DNA from: Cordilura impudica | Taxonomy: Eukaryota > Arthropoda > Insecta > Diptera > Scathophagidae | Assembly (NCBI GenBank): GCA_963682025.1 | Contig: OY821517.1 | Coordinates: 293,337,670-293,401,669 of the forward strand | DNA: 64,000 nucleotides | Direction: 5' to 3' | Shown here: one piece after another, positions 1-10,684 of the stretch | Layout: every line of letters begins with the position of its first letter | How positions within the stretch are numbered: position 1 is the stretch's first letter | Notes under the pieces: model-generated | The model's input: only the letters and a program-made list of their open reading frames with translations | What the model was told of the DNA's origin: nothing | Databases searched by the model: none | Position numbers and translations under genes: made by a program

Positions 1-925
1 TGCACTGGGAAACAGCGAAAGAGCTCAAAGAAAAAATTGGATGACAATGGAAATATTAGAACTAATGAAGGAACGTAGCAAATACAAAAACTCAAATTAT
101 GAGCTATATTATGAATTAAATAGGGAGATTCAAACGGCAATACGGATCGCAAAGAACGAACACCTGAATAGGCAATACCAGGAGATCGAAAGATTACAAT
201 ACTTACATGACGACTTTAATCTCCACAAAAAAACTAAAAGAAGCCGCATGGATATACCGTAAATTAACCACAGTTGTACTATAGAACAACAACAACGAAG
301 CTGCTTTCGATATTACAGAAAAGAAGATTATATGGAATGAATATATTAGACAAATGTTTACTGATAGAATCCGATCAAATTATGAAGCGCAGATGCAACA
401 ACCACTTACAGAAACTTTTATCACTAAAACAGAGGTGGAGTCTGCAGTAAGGTCCATAAGAGACAAAAAAAAGCCAGTGGTCCTGATGAGATTCCTTCTG
501 AAATACTAAAGTTGATAGACGACGATAATATCCAACTTTGAATAGATTTGTTTAACTTCATCTATGACACGGGTCACTACCCAACAGATTGGCTTAGATC
601 AACATTTATAACCATTCCTAAGAAAAACCACCCAAAATGTTGTAATGATTATAGGCTTATCAGCCTAATGAGCCATTCCCTCAAAATATTCCTCAGAATA
701 TTTCACTCCAGAATTTATGAAAACTGCGAGAAGGCAATGGGCGCATCTCAGTTTGGCTTTAAAGAAGGAATGGGCACCCGCGAAGCATTTTGTTCTATAC
801 AGGTATTGGTTCAGAAATGCAGAAATGTACAGAAGGGCGTTTTCTTATGCTTTATTGATTACGCAAAAGCTTTCGATACAGTACGACATGATAAAATTAT
901 GGAAATTGTTATGTCCATAGATATA
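1..925 (+). pseudogene. LINE-F copy 1: non-LTR retrotransposon reverse transcriptase fragment, truncated
   Basis: Part of the ORF2-type polyprotein that copies LINE RNA into the genome. A basic, coiled-coil-like linker (41-262, with ELYYELNREIQTAIRIAKNE) precedes reverse-transcriptase motifs: SGPDEIPSEILKLIDD near 475-530, then TFITIPKKN and YRLISLMSHSLKIFLR (about 598-695), SQFGFKEGMGTREAF (about 748-790) and the FIDYAKAFDTVRHDK catalytic block (about 850-895). At least two frameshifts and a stop near 540 break the reading frame. Similarity stops at about 925, where an inverted-repeat transposon begins, and the RT core with the YADD box is missing. A second copy at 58517-60335 shares the same order of motifs. 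The left end lies outside the window. The LINE assignment is firm; I am not sure of the clade. Confidence 0.85.
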
Positions 926-931
926 TTGCTT

Positions 932-1208
932 ATTGCTTATATGGTTTTTTGGCTATAACTCGTCGACTAATTGATATTTTTTCAATCTGTAAAAGCCAAA
1001 TTATTTCTAGAGACCTGTGCAACAATTAAAATTTTTTAAAAAATTGATTTAGAAAATTTTTGTGGTGCTTATGAATCAAAATGTTGGAAAAATTATTTTT
1101 TTTTATGCTTTTTGAAAATATTTTCCACAAAACTAAGTCTTTTTTGCTTTCTGTTTGATATATTATATGCTTCTCAGTTTCTTCAATAAATTTCATTTAA
1201 AAAGAACA
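932..1208 (+). repeat. Left terminal inverted repeat of the 932-4963 transposon
   Basis: Begins ATTGCTTATATGGTTTTTTG and contains CTATAACTCGTCGACTAATT. It matches the reverse complement of 4683-4963 along its whole length, with scattered mismatches and small indels. The following 350 bases up to the gene start hold no coding sequence and probably act as promoter and 5' leader of the transposon gene. Confidence 0.85.
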
Positions 1209-2778
1209 TGATCTTACTCGATCCCAAAACCATTAAATAAATTGCGATTTAGGTAAAAGTAATTAAAAATGGAAGTTCCAAGAATTAGGAATTAGTAAAA
1301 CAACTTTTTTGTTTTCAACCACCGCACTGGTAGCAACTTTTTTTATTTCGTACAAGCGAACTAATTTCAAAAATGAAGATTCAGTTAAGACTCGAAACTC
1401 AGCCGAAGCTGATGTCTTTTAATTTTCGCTCGGTCGTGATAAAATTCGCTATTAATTTTTTTGGAACTTATTTCATTTTGTGAGTGATTTAAGTTAAGTG
1501 CATCGGTTTCATAAAAATAACAAAAAAAAAAAACATTGTATAATAATATATTGTATTAAAAATGTCGGAACCAAAATTAAAAATGGATCATTTTTGTAAT
1601 GTTTGTGGACGTTTCATAGCAAGCGATGAAAAATGTGACAATGCGAATGATTTTTTTTTTTTGGAAGCCTATAAACAATATTTCTCGCAAGAGTTTATCA
1701 CTGACGTAAACTATGGCCCTAAAAAAGTTTGCTTTAATTGCTATTCAACTCTTATGCAATGGAAAAGTGAAAAGAAGAAGGCTATGCCTTTTGGTATACC
1801 AATGATGTGGTTTGACAACAGCCCGCATCAAGAAGAAAATTGCTATGGATGTATCAACTACCATAAAACTTTGAATAGAAGGAAAGCAAAGAAAAAAACT
1901 TATGTAGCAGTGCCAAGTGTCCAATTACCATTACCGTACTCAGAATTCGTTCCAGTACCAACATACCGAAGTATTTATCCTTAAACAGATATCAGTACTA
2001 CAACCGCTGCTGCTACATCCATGGATTTCTTCTCAGAATACGACCCTGGTGAAGGTACATCCTATGAAACATCAAGGGACCCAATCCTAGTCACATAAAA
2101 CCAATTGTATGGAATTGTTGCAAATTTGTGTTTGACTCAGAAAAAATCAGAACTACTGGCTTCATTTTTGAAAGGAAAAAATTTGCTGGCGAAAGGTAAC
2201 AAAGTAACAGCATATCGAAAACGCCAAAAAGAGTTAGAAAAGTTCTTCAATGTGAATGATGCAAAAAATTTCGCTTATTGCAACGATATTGAAAAGTTAA
2301 CCTATAAAAAAGATGATTGGCATTTATTCATCAATAGTTCACTAATCAGCTTAAAGTTGTGCTTTTGCACAAGACAAATAGAATGCCTTCTGTTCCGATT
2401 GCGTATAGCACTGACACTAGTGAAAATTTCGATAATTTGAAACACATTCTGGAAGTAGTAAAATATAACGAACACCAGTGGCACATTTGATGCGACCTCA
2501 AAATAGTTTCATTGATTACAGGCTTAACAGCATCTGGCCGTCCAAAATATCCGTGTGTTTTGTGCGATTGGGATTCACGATACGGAGAAGGTATTAAAGG
2601 AAGAAACCAGTACAAACAGCATAACTGGAATAGTCGCATTGGACGGAAATGGCCTAAAAGCAATAGGCTACACGAAAGTCTTGTTCATGAAATGAAAATT
2701 TTGTTGCCGTTGCTCCACATTAAACTTGGATTTGCTAAAAATTTTTTGAAATGTATCGCAAAAAGACCGCTTAAAAGA

Positions 2779-3807
2779 AAAAAACACACACTGAATAAAA
2801 AACTCGTATATATATGTAAACAAACATAACGTAGACCAACACACACATATTTTTATTTTCATATCAATTATGTTTGTTTTTAAAATTTCTTCGGTGCCAA
2901 ACACAATCATGACTTGTGTTCGTTTTAATATTTCGTTATTTACACGAACATTTTTCTATCACGTACTTTTTGTTTCGATCACACATAAACCACACATATT
3001 AGAGTGTTGCTTTTTTTGAAGTTCGTGTTCTGGTACGTGTACTGAAAAAAAACAAAACATGTACAATAAACAGGTTCGAGTTCAGTTATATTTTAAGTCG
3101 TGTTCTGGCTCGTGTACTAAGAAAAAATAGAACATGTACAATAAACAGGTTCGAGTTCAGTTTAAATTCGTGTTCTGGCTCGTGTACTGCGAAAAATTGA
3201 AACATCAATTCGCGATCTGATACACCCCGATAAAAAAAGACGACAATTGTTTCAACCAAATTTATTAAAATTAAATTTTATTTACCCTTTTTTATGACTT
3301 ACGTTGCAAATTGTTTACAATTGTCATATATTTTAAAATTTTATTGGCCATTTTTTTGTGATTTACGTTGAAATTATTTACAATTGTTTTTATTGACTGG
3401 TTTTTATTTTAATAAAATATGGTAATAAAATACTTAAGACACAAAAACTACAAACTGCACTACATGTTCTGTTTTTCTTAGTACACGAGCCAGAACACGA
3501 CTTAAAATATAACTGAACTCGAACCTGTTTATTGTACATGTTCTGTTTTTTTTCAGTACACGTACCAGAACACGAACTTCAAATAAAGCAACACTCGAAT
3601 ATGTGTGGTTTATGTGTGATCGAAACAAAAATACGTGATAGAAAAATGTTCGTGTAAATAACGAAATATTAAAACGAACATAGTCATGATTGTGTTGGGC
3701 ACCGTAGAAAATTTAGAAATGCACATAATTGATATGAAAATAAAGATATGTGTTGGCTGCTTTTGAACAGAACATTGTGTGTTTCATGTGTGTATTTTCT
3801 GAACCTT
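2779..3807. mobile_element. Palindromic (foldback-like) element nested in the cysteine-rich gene
   Basis: Arms at about 2836-3138 and 3462-3756 are near-identical inverted repeats (shared blocks include CACATAAACCACACATATT and AACAGGTTCGAGTTCAGTT). The outer 55 bases at each side pair more loosely. The direct repeat GCTTAAAAGA at 2769-2778 and again at 3808-3817 fits a 9-10 bp target-site duplication; removing one copy with the insert brings the flanking protein frame back into register. The left arm contains a ~70 bp tandem unit, seen about two and a half times at 3040-3200. There is no ORF. A 9-10 bp duplication with long inverted arms resembles Mutator-like or foldback elements. Confidence 0.75.
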
Positions 3808-4168
3808 GCTTAAAAGACATTTTCCCAAGATTAAGTAACGCCAAAATTCAGGAAGGGGTTGTTAATGGTCCCGACATACGCAAACTAATGAGTTGTCAAG
3901 ATTTTGACCAAGTTCTGACAGACCGAGAATTAAATGCATGGCTCGCTTTGAAAGCAGTCATTAAAGGACTTTTTGGTAAAGAACGCAAAGACAACTACAG
4001 GCAATCTGTTGCAAACATGTTGCCAGCTTTCGATGAAATTGGGGTTAATATGTTGTACAAAATTCATCTCTTGCATCAGCATCTTGATCAACTCGCTCAA
4101 CAGTTGCCAACTGAATCTGATGAGCAAGGCGAACGTTATCACCAAACTGCGCTTCCATTTGAAATAAG

Positions 4169-4272
4169 GTAACTCTAGAGTGTGCATATTTTGAATTCCT
4201 AGATTTTTCTAATATCTTTGTCAGAGTGCACAATTTAAACAGGTAAACGATTGAAAACTATTTTCGTTTCAG
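4169..4272 (+). other. Intron in the transposon gene (copy 1)
   Basis: A 104 base interval starts GTAACT and ends TTTCGTTTCAG, preceded by a pyrimidine-containing tract. Splicing joins ...FEI-R to YRGKKSPDAI..., which restores the conserved block seen unspliced in copy 2 as EERYQGRWD. So copy 2 lacks this intron at the same place. Confidence 0.7.
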
Positions 4273-4682
4273 ATACAGAGGAAAGAAATCTCCAGATGCA
4301 ATACTCGCTGAAATTTGTTGGTGGTATAAAAACACCTTTGAAGAAGAGGAAGACGAGGAAAAAGAGGAAGAAGGGGAAAACAAAGATAAAATTCCAGAAT
4401 AACTGTTGGACGAAATCATCGACCTTTCTGATGATGATGACGATGACCAAGATATTAGAGAGAGCAGTGATGTTGATCCACAGCCGCCTGCTAAACAGCA
4501 ACTGGCCAAATCATTAACTTAATTTATTAAATTTTTTTACTTAAAAATTTTCATAACTAACATTTGGAAAATATATTTTTTTTCCATATTTTCATAATTT
4601 CTGAACACTGAACAAAATTGGTACATAAAAAATGAGAAGTAAATTAATATTAAGCTGGAAAACTCAAGTTTTGTAATAAGAT

Positions 4683-4963
4683 TGTTTTCTTTTCAAATGA
4701 AATTTATTGAAGAAACTGAGAAGCATATAATATATATCAAACAGCAAGCAAAAAAGTCTTAGTTTTGTGTAAAATATTTTCAAAAAGCATAAAAAAAAAT
4801 AATTTTTCCAACATTTTGCTTCATAACCACCACAAAAATTTTCTAAATAAATTTTTTTAAAAATTTTAATTATTGCACAGGTCTCTAGCAATAATTTGGC
4901 TTTTACAGATTGAAAAAATATCAATTAGTCGACGAGTTATAGCCAAAAAACCATATAAACAAT
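4683..4963 (-). repeat. Right terminal inverted repeat of the 932-4963 transposon
   Basis: Reverse complement of 932-1208. Its outer end reads CCATATAAACAAT, the complement of the left edge. Confidence 0.85.
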
Positions 4964-5126
4964 ATGTTGAAAATCGACATTTGACTGCAAAGTTCGAAGG
5001 TCGAATAAAAAAAACATTCGAACTAACATAAACAAACGCCGCGATACGGGTCTTCTAATTTAGCCTCTATTTTCACCCCTCGCTCTCAGAATCGACCTAA
5101 CTTTTGCTAATCTGAATTTGTTCCAC
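4964..5126. other. Unassigned spacer
   Basis: AT-rich, with an internal TTCGAAG/CTTCGAA-like dyad near 4993-5025. No gene or known repeat is recognised. Confidence 0.4.
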
Positions 5127-5828
5127 AGTGTAAGTGTAGGATTCCCCTAATTGTACGATTATTGTTTCTGTTAACAAAAACAATTTAAATAAAATCGTTT
5201 CTTTAATTTTTTGAAAAGCAAATAAAATTCCGAATACGTCACTGGTAAAAAGTTCGTAATTGAAAATATTTTATTAAATTTTTTTATTAATATTCTAAAT
5301 TTTCATATATTTATTCCAGCTAGTGTACATTCACAATATTTTGTGTCAAAATTAAAAATTATTTAAGCTTAAATTGATAAAATTTTTAATTTATTGTACA
5401 TTTATGGGTTGTGTTGTCCACCTTTAACATCAAACACTAAAGCATCTGCGCATTGAATGAATAAGCTTTGGAATATTTTATACTGCAGATTTTTTCCCAC
5501 TCTTTTTTAATAACTCATAATTATTCATTTTTATTTTGTTGGCGACAAACTTTTTTCATCACAGAAAATAACGTCATACCAATACTCTAGAGTGCAAATT
5601 TAAATCTTTTTCAATATTTTTTAATACGAGCACAGGGCTTTTCCTAGCCACTCATGAGGAATATTTTTGTTTTAGTGTTACATTGCGGATGGTTTCGTGT
5701 GAAACAGTCAGCCCATAATCATTATTCACTTAAAGAGTTAATCCACGTGTGCTGGATTGCGGCTTATTGTAAATAGTTTTAATTATTTTACTTTCAGCAT
5801 GCCGTGATGTAATTTTTTGAGAAAAACA
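5127..5828 (-). pseudogene. Tc1/mariner-like transposase remnant
   Basis: Read on the minus strand, about 5815 to 5405 gives short recognisable Tc1 blocks: YGLTVSHETIRNV, VARKSPVLVLKNIEKDLNL and DVIFCDEKKFVANK, the last including the Asp of the DDE catalytic triad in its usual context, followed by a KGGQHNP-like stretch. Stops and frameshifts are frequent. CAGTGTAAGTG at 5127 is a plausible terminal repeat start for the 3' side of the element (Tc1 ends commonly start CAGT). The 5' half of the gene is missing because repeat R1 begins at 5829. Identification rests on motif order and not on an intact frame. Confidence 0.55.
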
Positions 5829-8800
5829 AGTAAGAGTGTTAAATTCGGCTGTGCCGAATCTTTGATACCCTCCACCTCGGTTTGAGTATTGATAATAAAT
5901 GTAAACAAAATATTGGAAAAAGTAAACAATTTGTTAAACTTAATACCAAAGTATTTCAGAAAATTCTTTGGGTTGGTTTTCGTCTTTTCTATTATTTCGG
6001 ATTTATTTCGGTGTTTGCTTTTTGGTCATCGTAGTTGCTGATCGGCATGCATTTAGGTTATATACCTACATATATGCATGCGTTTCGGGTTATATGACAT
6101 AACTTCTCGTTTAATTTAGTTTTTGCTAATTAAATAGCTCGCCCTAACCTCCATTGCAAATGTAATGGTTGTGTAGAGTGGCTATAAGCATTAAATCGTG
6201 CTAATTGGAGATGGCTGTATAGCTTCTTTTAACTGGCCAAATATTTCTTCATTGTGGCCATATAGGTCGGAAGGGGTAACAAAATAATAACCAAAAAAAA
6301 AAAGCTCTCTCAAATTTTTTTAAAATATTGCCATATTTTGAAAACATAGAGAATAAATTTATAATAAAAAATAATCAAATTAGGGATGAAAAACGCAAAA
6401 AACGAAAAGTCCCAAACATATTAAATAAAATAATTTAATGTTATCTTTATTTTCTGAAAAACTTAAAATTTTCATCCAAAAAAATTGTGAAAATTTATAT
6501 ATAAAAAATAACATTCTCATAAAATTACGTTTACTTATGTAACAATTTTTATTTAGCAATTCTTAAATATCATTTGAGGTTTTCTTAAATTCATTGAATT
6601 TAAATTAATATCGATAAATCTGTTTTTCTATTTATTTAAATTGTAAAGGAGTGGCATCTCTGTCAAAATAAGTGAAAAACACAAAGAAGAATAGAAAAAA
6701 ACAAATTACTTGGTGTTTGACAGGATGATTTTATGTTTATGTTTAATATCTTTATTTTTTTTACTAATATTTCTGTTTATTTATTTGAAAATGAAATAAT
6801 GAATTGAATATGCTATTTAATTTTTTTATTTATATAAAAAGTTTTTTAATTAAAGCAAAATATTTTCACTATTTCATGATTTTTATTTATGTATGACGAC
6901 ATTTCAATCTAAAAATTTAAGTTTTTATCGATTGAATAAACAACACAAAAATGGTTGTCGTTTAGATAACAACAACAGCTGACTTTAACAATAGCGAATA
7001 TCGTTTAAAAATTTTACTGATAATTTTGCAATTTTCTTTTTTTTTACGATTCGACTATCGTTAAAAGAAGTTACTGAATCGCGTTACTGAAAAGTTATTA
7101 ATATCTCCTGAATGGCAATATTTTTTTTAAATGTAAACATTTTTAAATGTAAACATATTTCTAAATTTAAAATTATTATTTCCGACGTTTTGATATGATT
7201 TTCTGAAATTCAATTAATATTTTCTAATTTATAATTGGAAATTTTATTTTCCGTTTTTATTATAATTGATATTTTCTTAAATTTGAATGGAAAATTTAAA
7301 AAGTGAAATTTTGTATTTATGTGAATAATAATGCTTTATTAATTATAAACAATTAAATTAAAAATTAGATGTAATCGCAATCAGATATTTTATAGGTAAA
7401 GCAGAATAATAGTTCTATATAACTATGTAGAACTGTTTTGTAAGCAAAAAACTCATTGACGAACTCGGTAACTCTATTTTGTAAAGACAACAAAAAGTTA
7501 ATATGCCAAACTTATGTTCATATTTGTAAAAGAATAATGAAAAAACGTATGAAATAAAAGACCAGCCCGTGTATACTCTTAACATTGTTCTGATAGTTGA
7601 AAATATTAACATTCATGTTAAAATAGAAATAACTATTGCAAAGCTAATTAGAACAAACAAAAATTATGGCGCCATCTACTGTGGCATAGTCACACTGAGC
7701 AAAATGAAGTGACACTCTGTTAATGCAAAAGAAATGTATTTTCCCCACAACAAAATACTGCAGAATTTTATGTAAATAAAATAACCGATTTATTTCTAAC
7801 ATGCAGTTACTATGAATATAGATACATACATACATATATATAATATATGTATATTATTTGTATTATTTAATATGTGTATGTATGTATATTTAAATATTAC
7901 AGACAAAAAATACAACATCAAACGTTATTTTTGTGTTTTTCCCTTTAAATAAATTAATACATAAATTTTTTTGCTAAATTTACATTTGGGCAATTCACAA
8001 CAGGTGTTGTATATTGTATGTTGTATTGAAATACACAATACAATCATTTGTTGTGAACACTCAGTTGTATTTTCATATTGTAAAACGCTTTCTTTAGTAA
8101 TTTTCGATCCAACGAGGAAAGATCGCTTCGTAGCTTCTGCTATTTTCTATAAGAGAAAACACTTGTCAGTGTTTGCTTTTTGGTCGTGAGATATACCCTG
8201 GAGTTTTAGTTACGTACCTCTTGCATTTTAATTTATAATGAAAAAAAAAATGTTAAATGTTTTGGTTGGTACTGAAAGAGAAAATACATACTAAAAAAAT
8301 ATAAACATTAATTTTTATATAAATAAACTTATCGATGATTTGCGTTATTTGCATTATTTGCCATATTTTATTTTATAATTATTTATGCTGATAAAATTCT
8401 ATGTATTTGTTTTTTCTTTTTCATAAAAACTGGCATTCACTTGGAACTGATATGTTATTATATACAACATTTACTAAACATAGCAAATGAAGTTGGATCG
8501 TGTATCAGATTTTTCAGTGAAAATTACCAACAACAATTTTACACTATTGTAAAGTGATACACGATACAACGATACATTACCCACTGTGAATTGCCCAATT
8601 GTTTTTTTTTTATTAACAACTAGGTATTTTAGCATTATTTGCTTTAGATGTTGGTGAATTTTTACTCCCTTTATATTAACTCGTGTCTGCTTGTTGGAAA
8701 AATTTTGGATCGATTTTAACCACTTTCCCGTGACCCAATCGATCTGAAATTTTGCAGGCAGGCTCGTGGCAATGACAGAAATGATCTAACATATTTTTTT

Positions 8801-9474
8801 AGTGATGCCAAAACAATGGAAACTTTTAAATTTTTCTACCAGAGTTGATAAAAAAAAATGTATAAAGGGTTTGTTTTTGTTATATTATTACCATAACGAC
8901 CACAAAAACAACAAGTCCAGCTATGAAAACAACGCAACATTTAGAATAACAACAAGAACAATATAGAAATATCATGTTTTTCATTTTTTTTTACTTTTTC
9001 AGAGATTTCCCTGGACCTGTTCCACCGATTTTAATGATTTTTGAAGTAGAAATCTTTCCATGAATTTGGTGAATCATTCTCACTAAAAATGATCACTGTA
9101 GCTGCACTATTGAGGGCGTGATCCTGACAAGAACAACATAGAAAATTATTTTTTTTTAAGACTTTTTTTAGTTCTTCATTCAAATCTCGGGGCCTAATCG
9201 ACCGATTTGCACGATTTTAAATAGCAAACTTTTCAGGATGTTAATGAATCAATTTTTATGCCAACGAGCACCCTAGCTGCCCGATTGATGCTGTCATCGT
9301 GATTTCCACAGACGGACAGACGGACAGACGGACATCGCTATATCAACTCCGGTTGTTATGAGGATCACAAATATATAAATTTTATGGGGTCCAAAATTTT
9401 TTTTCTAATTATTACAAACGGAATGACAAACTTATATATACCCTCTGCACACTGGAGTGGAGGGTATAATAAAC
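5829..9474 (+). repeat. Dispersed repeat R1, long copy
   Basis: Opens with the hairpin AATTCGGCTGTGCCGAAT followed by ATACCCTCCACC, and closes with GGACAGACGGACATCG, GAATGACAAACTTATATATA and GTGGAGGGTATAAT. The opening ATACCCTCCAC and closing GTGGAGGGTAT form subterminal inverted repeats, the layout of INE-1/Helentron-like fly repeats; that family link is inferred. No reading frame is supported. The copy is long because it holds insertions, including the element at 7987-8597. 6300-7640 is plain AT-rich sequence with nothing recognisable. Confidence 0.6.
7987..8597. mobile_element. Short TIR element (MITE-like), 611 bp
   Basis: TGGGCAATTCACA at 7987-7999 is repeated inverted at 8585-8597. The element is flanked by ATT on both sides (7984-7986 and 8598-8600), a candidate 3 bp target duplication. 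The interior is rich in short TTGTATTG and GTGATACACGATACAACG inverted motifs and has no gene. It lies inside R1. Confidence 0.7.
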
Positions 9475-9484
9475 AAAAATATGT

Positions 9485-9600
9485 AATTCCGCGTTGGCAA
9501 TTTTTTTTTTTATATAACAAAAGCTAAATTACATTAATGTTTATAAACATATGTTGTAGCAACATGTTGATCCAATTCTATGCATACATAGATAGTTTGA
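9485..9600 (+). repeat. Short dispersed repeat, first copy
   Basis: Contains TTTATAAACATATGTTGTAG and CATACATAGATAGTTT and matches 52910-53035 with moderate divergence. Nothing else is recognised in it. Confidence 0.45.
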
Positions 9601-9988
9601 ATTGAATAATTTCTTTCGAAATTTTCTGTATAAACAATATGGTTTTGTTATCGAAAATAAAGCTAAAACAAATTCTTCAGCTTTTTGGCATTTCATTAAT
9701 AGCAAAAAACATAATAATGACATTCCAAAACGTATGTCCTTCGGTAATTTGTCATCTGATGGTTATGCAGAATTCTGTGATTTATTTGCAGATTATTTTC
9801 AATCAACATTTGTTAAGCCCAGGTCTACGATTTGTGATTTTCAACCATTACACCAGATTAGAAGATGTTTTGATTGCCATAAATTCCTTAAAAAATCGTA
9901 CTTAGTGCTCTATTAGCTCATATCCATCAATATTTTTCAAAAAATGTTCACAAAATATTGATGAAGCCATCACAATTTTTTTTAATAC
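9600..9988 (+). pseudogene. LINE-A piece 1: non-LTR retrotransposon ORF2, linker before the RT domain
   Basis: Open in one frame from about 9602 to 9904, with FFRNFLYKQYGFVIENKAK, SSAFWHFINSKKHNN, MSFGNLSSDGYAEFCDLFAD and FQSTFV, the segment lying between endonuclease and reverse transcriptase in Jockey/CR1-type LINEs. The tail (ending about 9985, ...AITIFFNT) is frameshifted. The next LINE-A residues resume at 10340 after a 335 bp insertion. The 5' endonuclease region is absent, so this LINE was 5' truncated on arrival or replaced. Confidence 0.75.
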
Positions 9989-10323
9989 TTACTAGAGGAC
10001 CCCTGCTGCTCCGCAGCATTATATTATATTATATTAATTTTTATAATATAATACCAAAATTTGCCAAGAGAAGTTAACGTACAGTAATGCCAAAATATGC
10101 CAAGAGAAGTTAACGTACAGTAAAAGTAAAGTTGATTGTCCACGCATAACTTTCCTCAAACCCAATGAATTTAAGCAGTTAATAGCTCAAAAGAAGGAGC
10201 TTGATCCACTGTGTGTTCTTAGTCCTATGTCAACAGCCTACGTTAATTAGAACTCTAGTTATAGAGGTTTGAGAGAAGAAAAATATTGAAAAAATCTTGA
10301 ATGCAAAGTTTATTCATAAATTC
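9989..10323. mobile_element. 335 bp insertion with 9 bp target-site duplication
   Basis: TTTTAATAC occurs at 9980-9988 and again at 10324-10332, directly flanking the insert that splits LINE-A. The insert begins TTACTAGAGGACCCC, then a perfect hairpin TGCTGCTCCGCAGCA, a short ATATT run, and two tandem copies of GCCAAGAGAAGTTAACGTAC. No gene. The class is unknown; the CTAG-plus-hairpin start resembles repeats R2 and R5. Confidence 0.65.
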
Positions 10324-10684
10324 TTTTAATACATATATAAGATATGAAACACGGTAAATTTTTGGATAGTTTGAAATACTGTTCAATTACTCCTATATTT
10401 AAATCGGGTGATCGTAGCCAAGTTACAAACTATAGACCTATTGTAAAACAATGTACATTAGCCAAAATTTTTGACTCAATTATCAAAGAAAAACTTTTCA
10501 GCTATGTGAAGGATTTTATTTCACCCTGTCAACATGGTTTTATGTCTGGCAGATCTACCACTACGAATTTAACTTTGGTCACCCATAACATATTAAATGC
10601 CATGGAACTCAGCTCTCAATTAGATATTGTTTATATTTTATTAGAGAAAATTTCTGCATTTGGATTTCTTCATAATCTACAATT
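10324..10684 (+). pseudogene. LINE-A piece 2: reverse transcriptase N-terminal part
   Basis: Reads LKYCSITPIFKSGDRSQVTN, YRPIVKQCTLAKIFDSIIKE and CQHGFMSGRSTTTNL, the RT fingers and the GF.GRST block. The expected palm D (FxD) segment is eroded to LDIVY, then ISAFGFLHNLQL. The coding match ends at 10684, where a transposon with CACAAGTCA ends begins. It continues at 12643. Confidence 0.8.

Larger units (their letters stand above)
1562..4522 (+). pseudogene. Transposon-borne cysteine-rich protein gene (uncharacterised multicopy metazoan family), copy 1
   Basis: Starts ATG at 1562 after an A-rich leader. The N-terminus has paired cysteines CNVC (residues 12-15) and CFNC (about 57-60), then CYGC (about 98-101), spaced like an insect ZAD-type zinc-binding module. 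Then come KGKNLLAKGNKVTAYRKRQK, WHLFINSSLISLK, NEHQWHI, PKYPCVLCDWDSR, ILLPLLHIKLGFAKNFLK, SNAKIQEGVVNGPDIRKLM and LHQHLDQLAQQLP plus SDEQGERYHQ. An intron (4169-4272) precedes the last exon with YRGKKSPDAILAEICWWYK and a Glu/Asp-rich tail. Block order matches the copy at 10883-12497. Damage: stops at 1982, 2096, about 2488 and 4400, a frameshift near 2345, and a 1 kb insertion at 2779-3807. I know this as a widely multiplied uncharacterised family in arthropods and cnidarians. A transposase role is inferred. Confidence 0.75.
932..4963 (+). mobile_element. DNA transposon with ~280 bp terminal inverted repeats carrying a cysteine-rich protein gene
   Basis: The stretches 932-1208 and 4683-4963 are reverse complements of each other at roughly 90 percent or better, judged by eye. 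Between them lie one decayed, intron-containing gene (1562-4522) and a nested palindromic insertion (2779-3807). Without that insertion the element is about 3.0 kb. It interrupts a LINE at about 925. LINE sequence does not resume after 4963, so either the target was already truncated or a deletion followed. A clean target-site duplication is not visible; the left edge is blurred by a repeated ATTGCTT. The superfamily is not known to me. Long inverted ends around a single gene argue for cut-and-paste movement, but I cannot see a DDE triad with certainty. Confidence 0.75.

Noticed and set aside
4235..4509. Minus-strand frame rich in Ser/Phe opposite the acidic tail
   Set aside because: Shadow of the Glu/Asp-rich coding end of the transposon gene on the plus strand.
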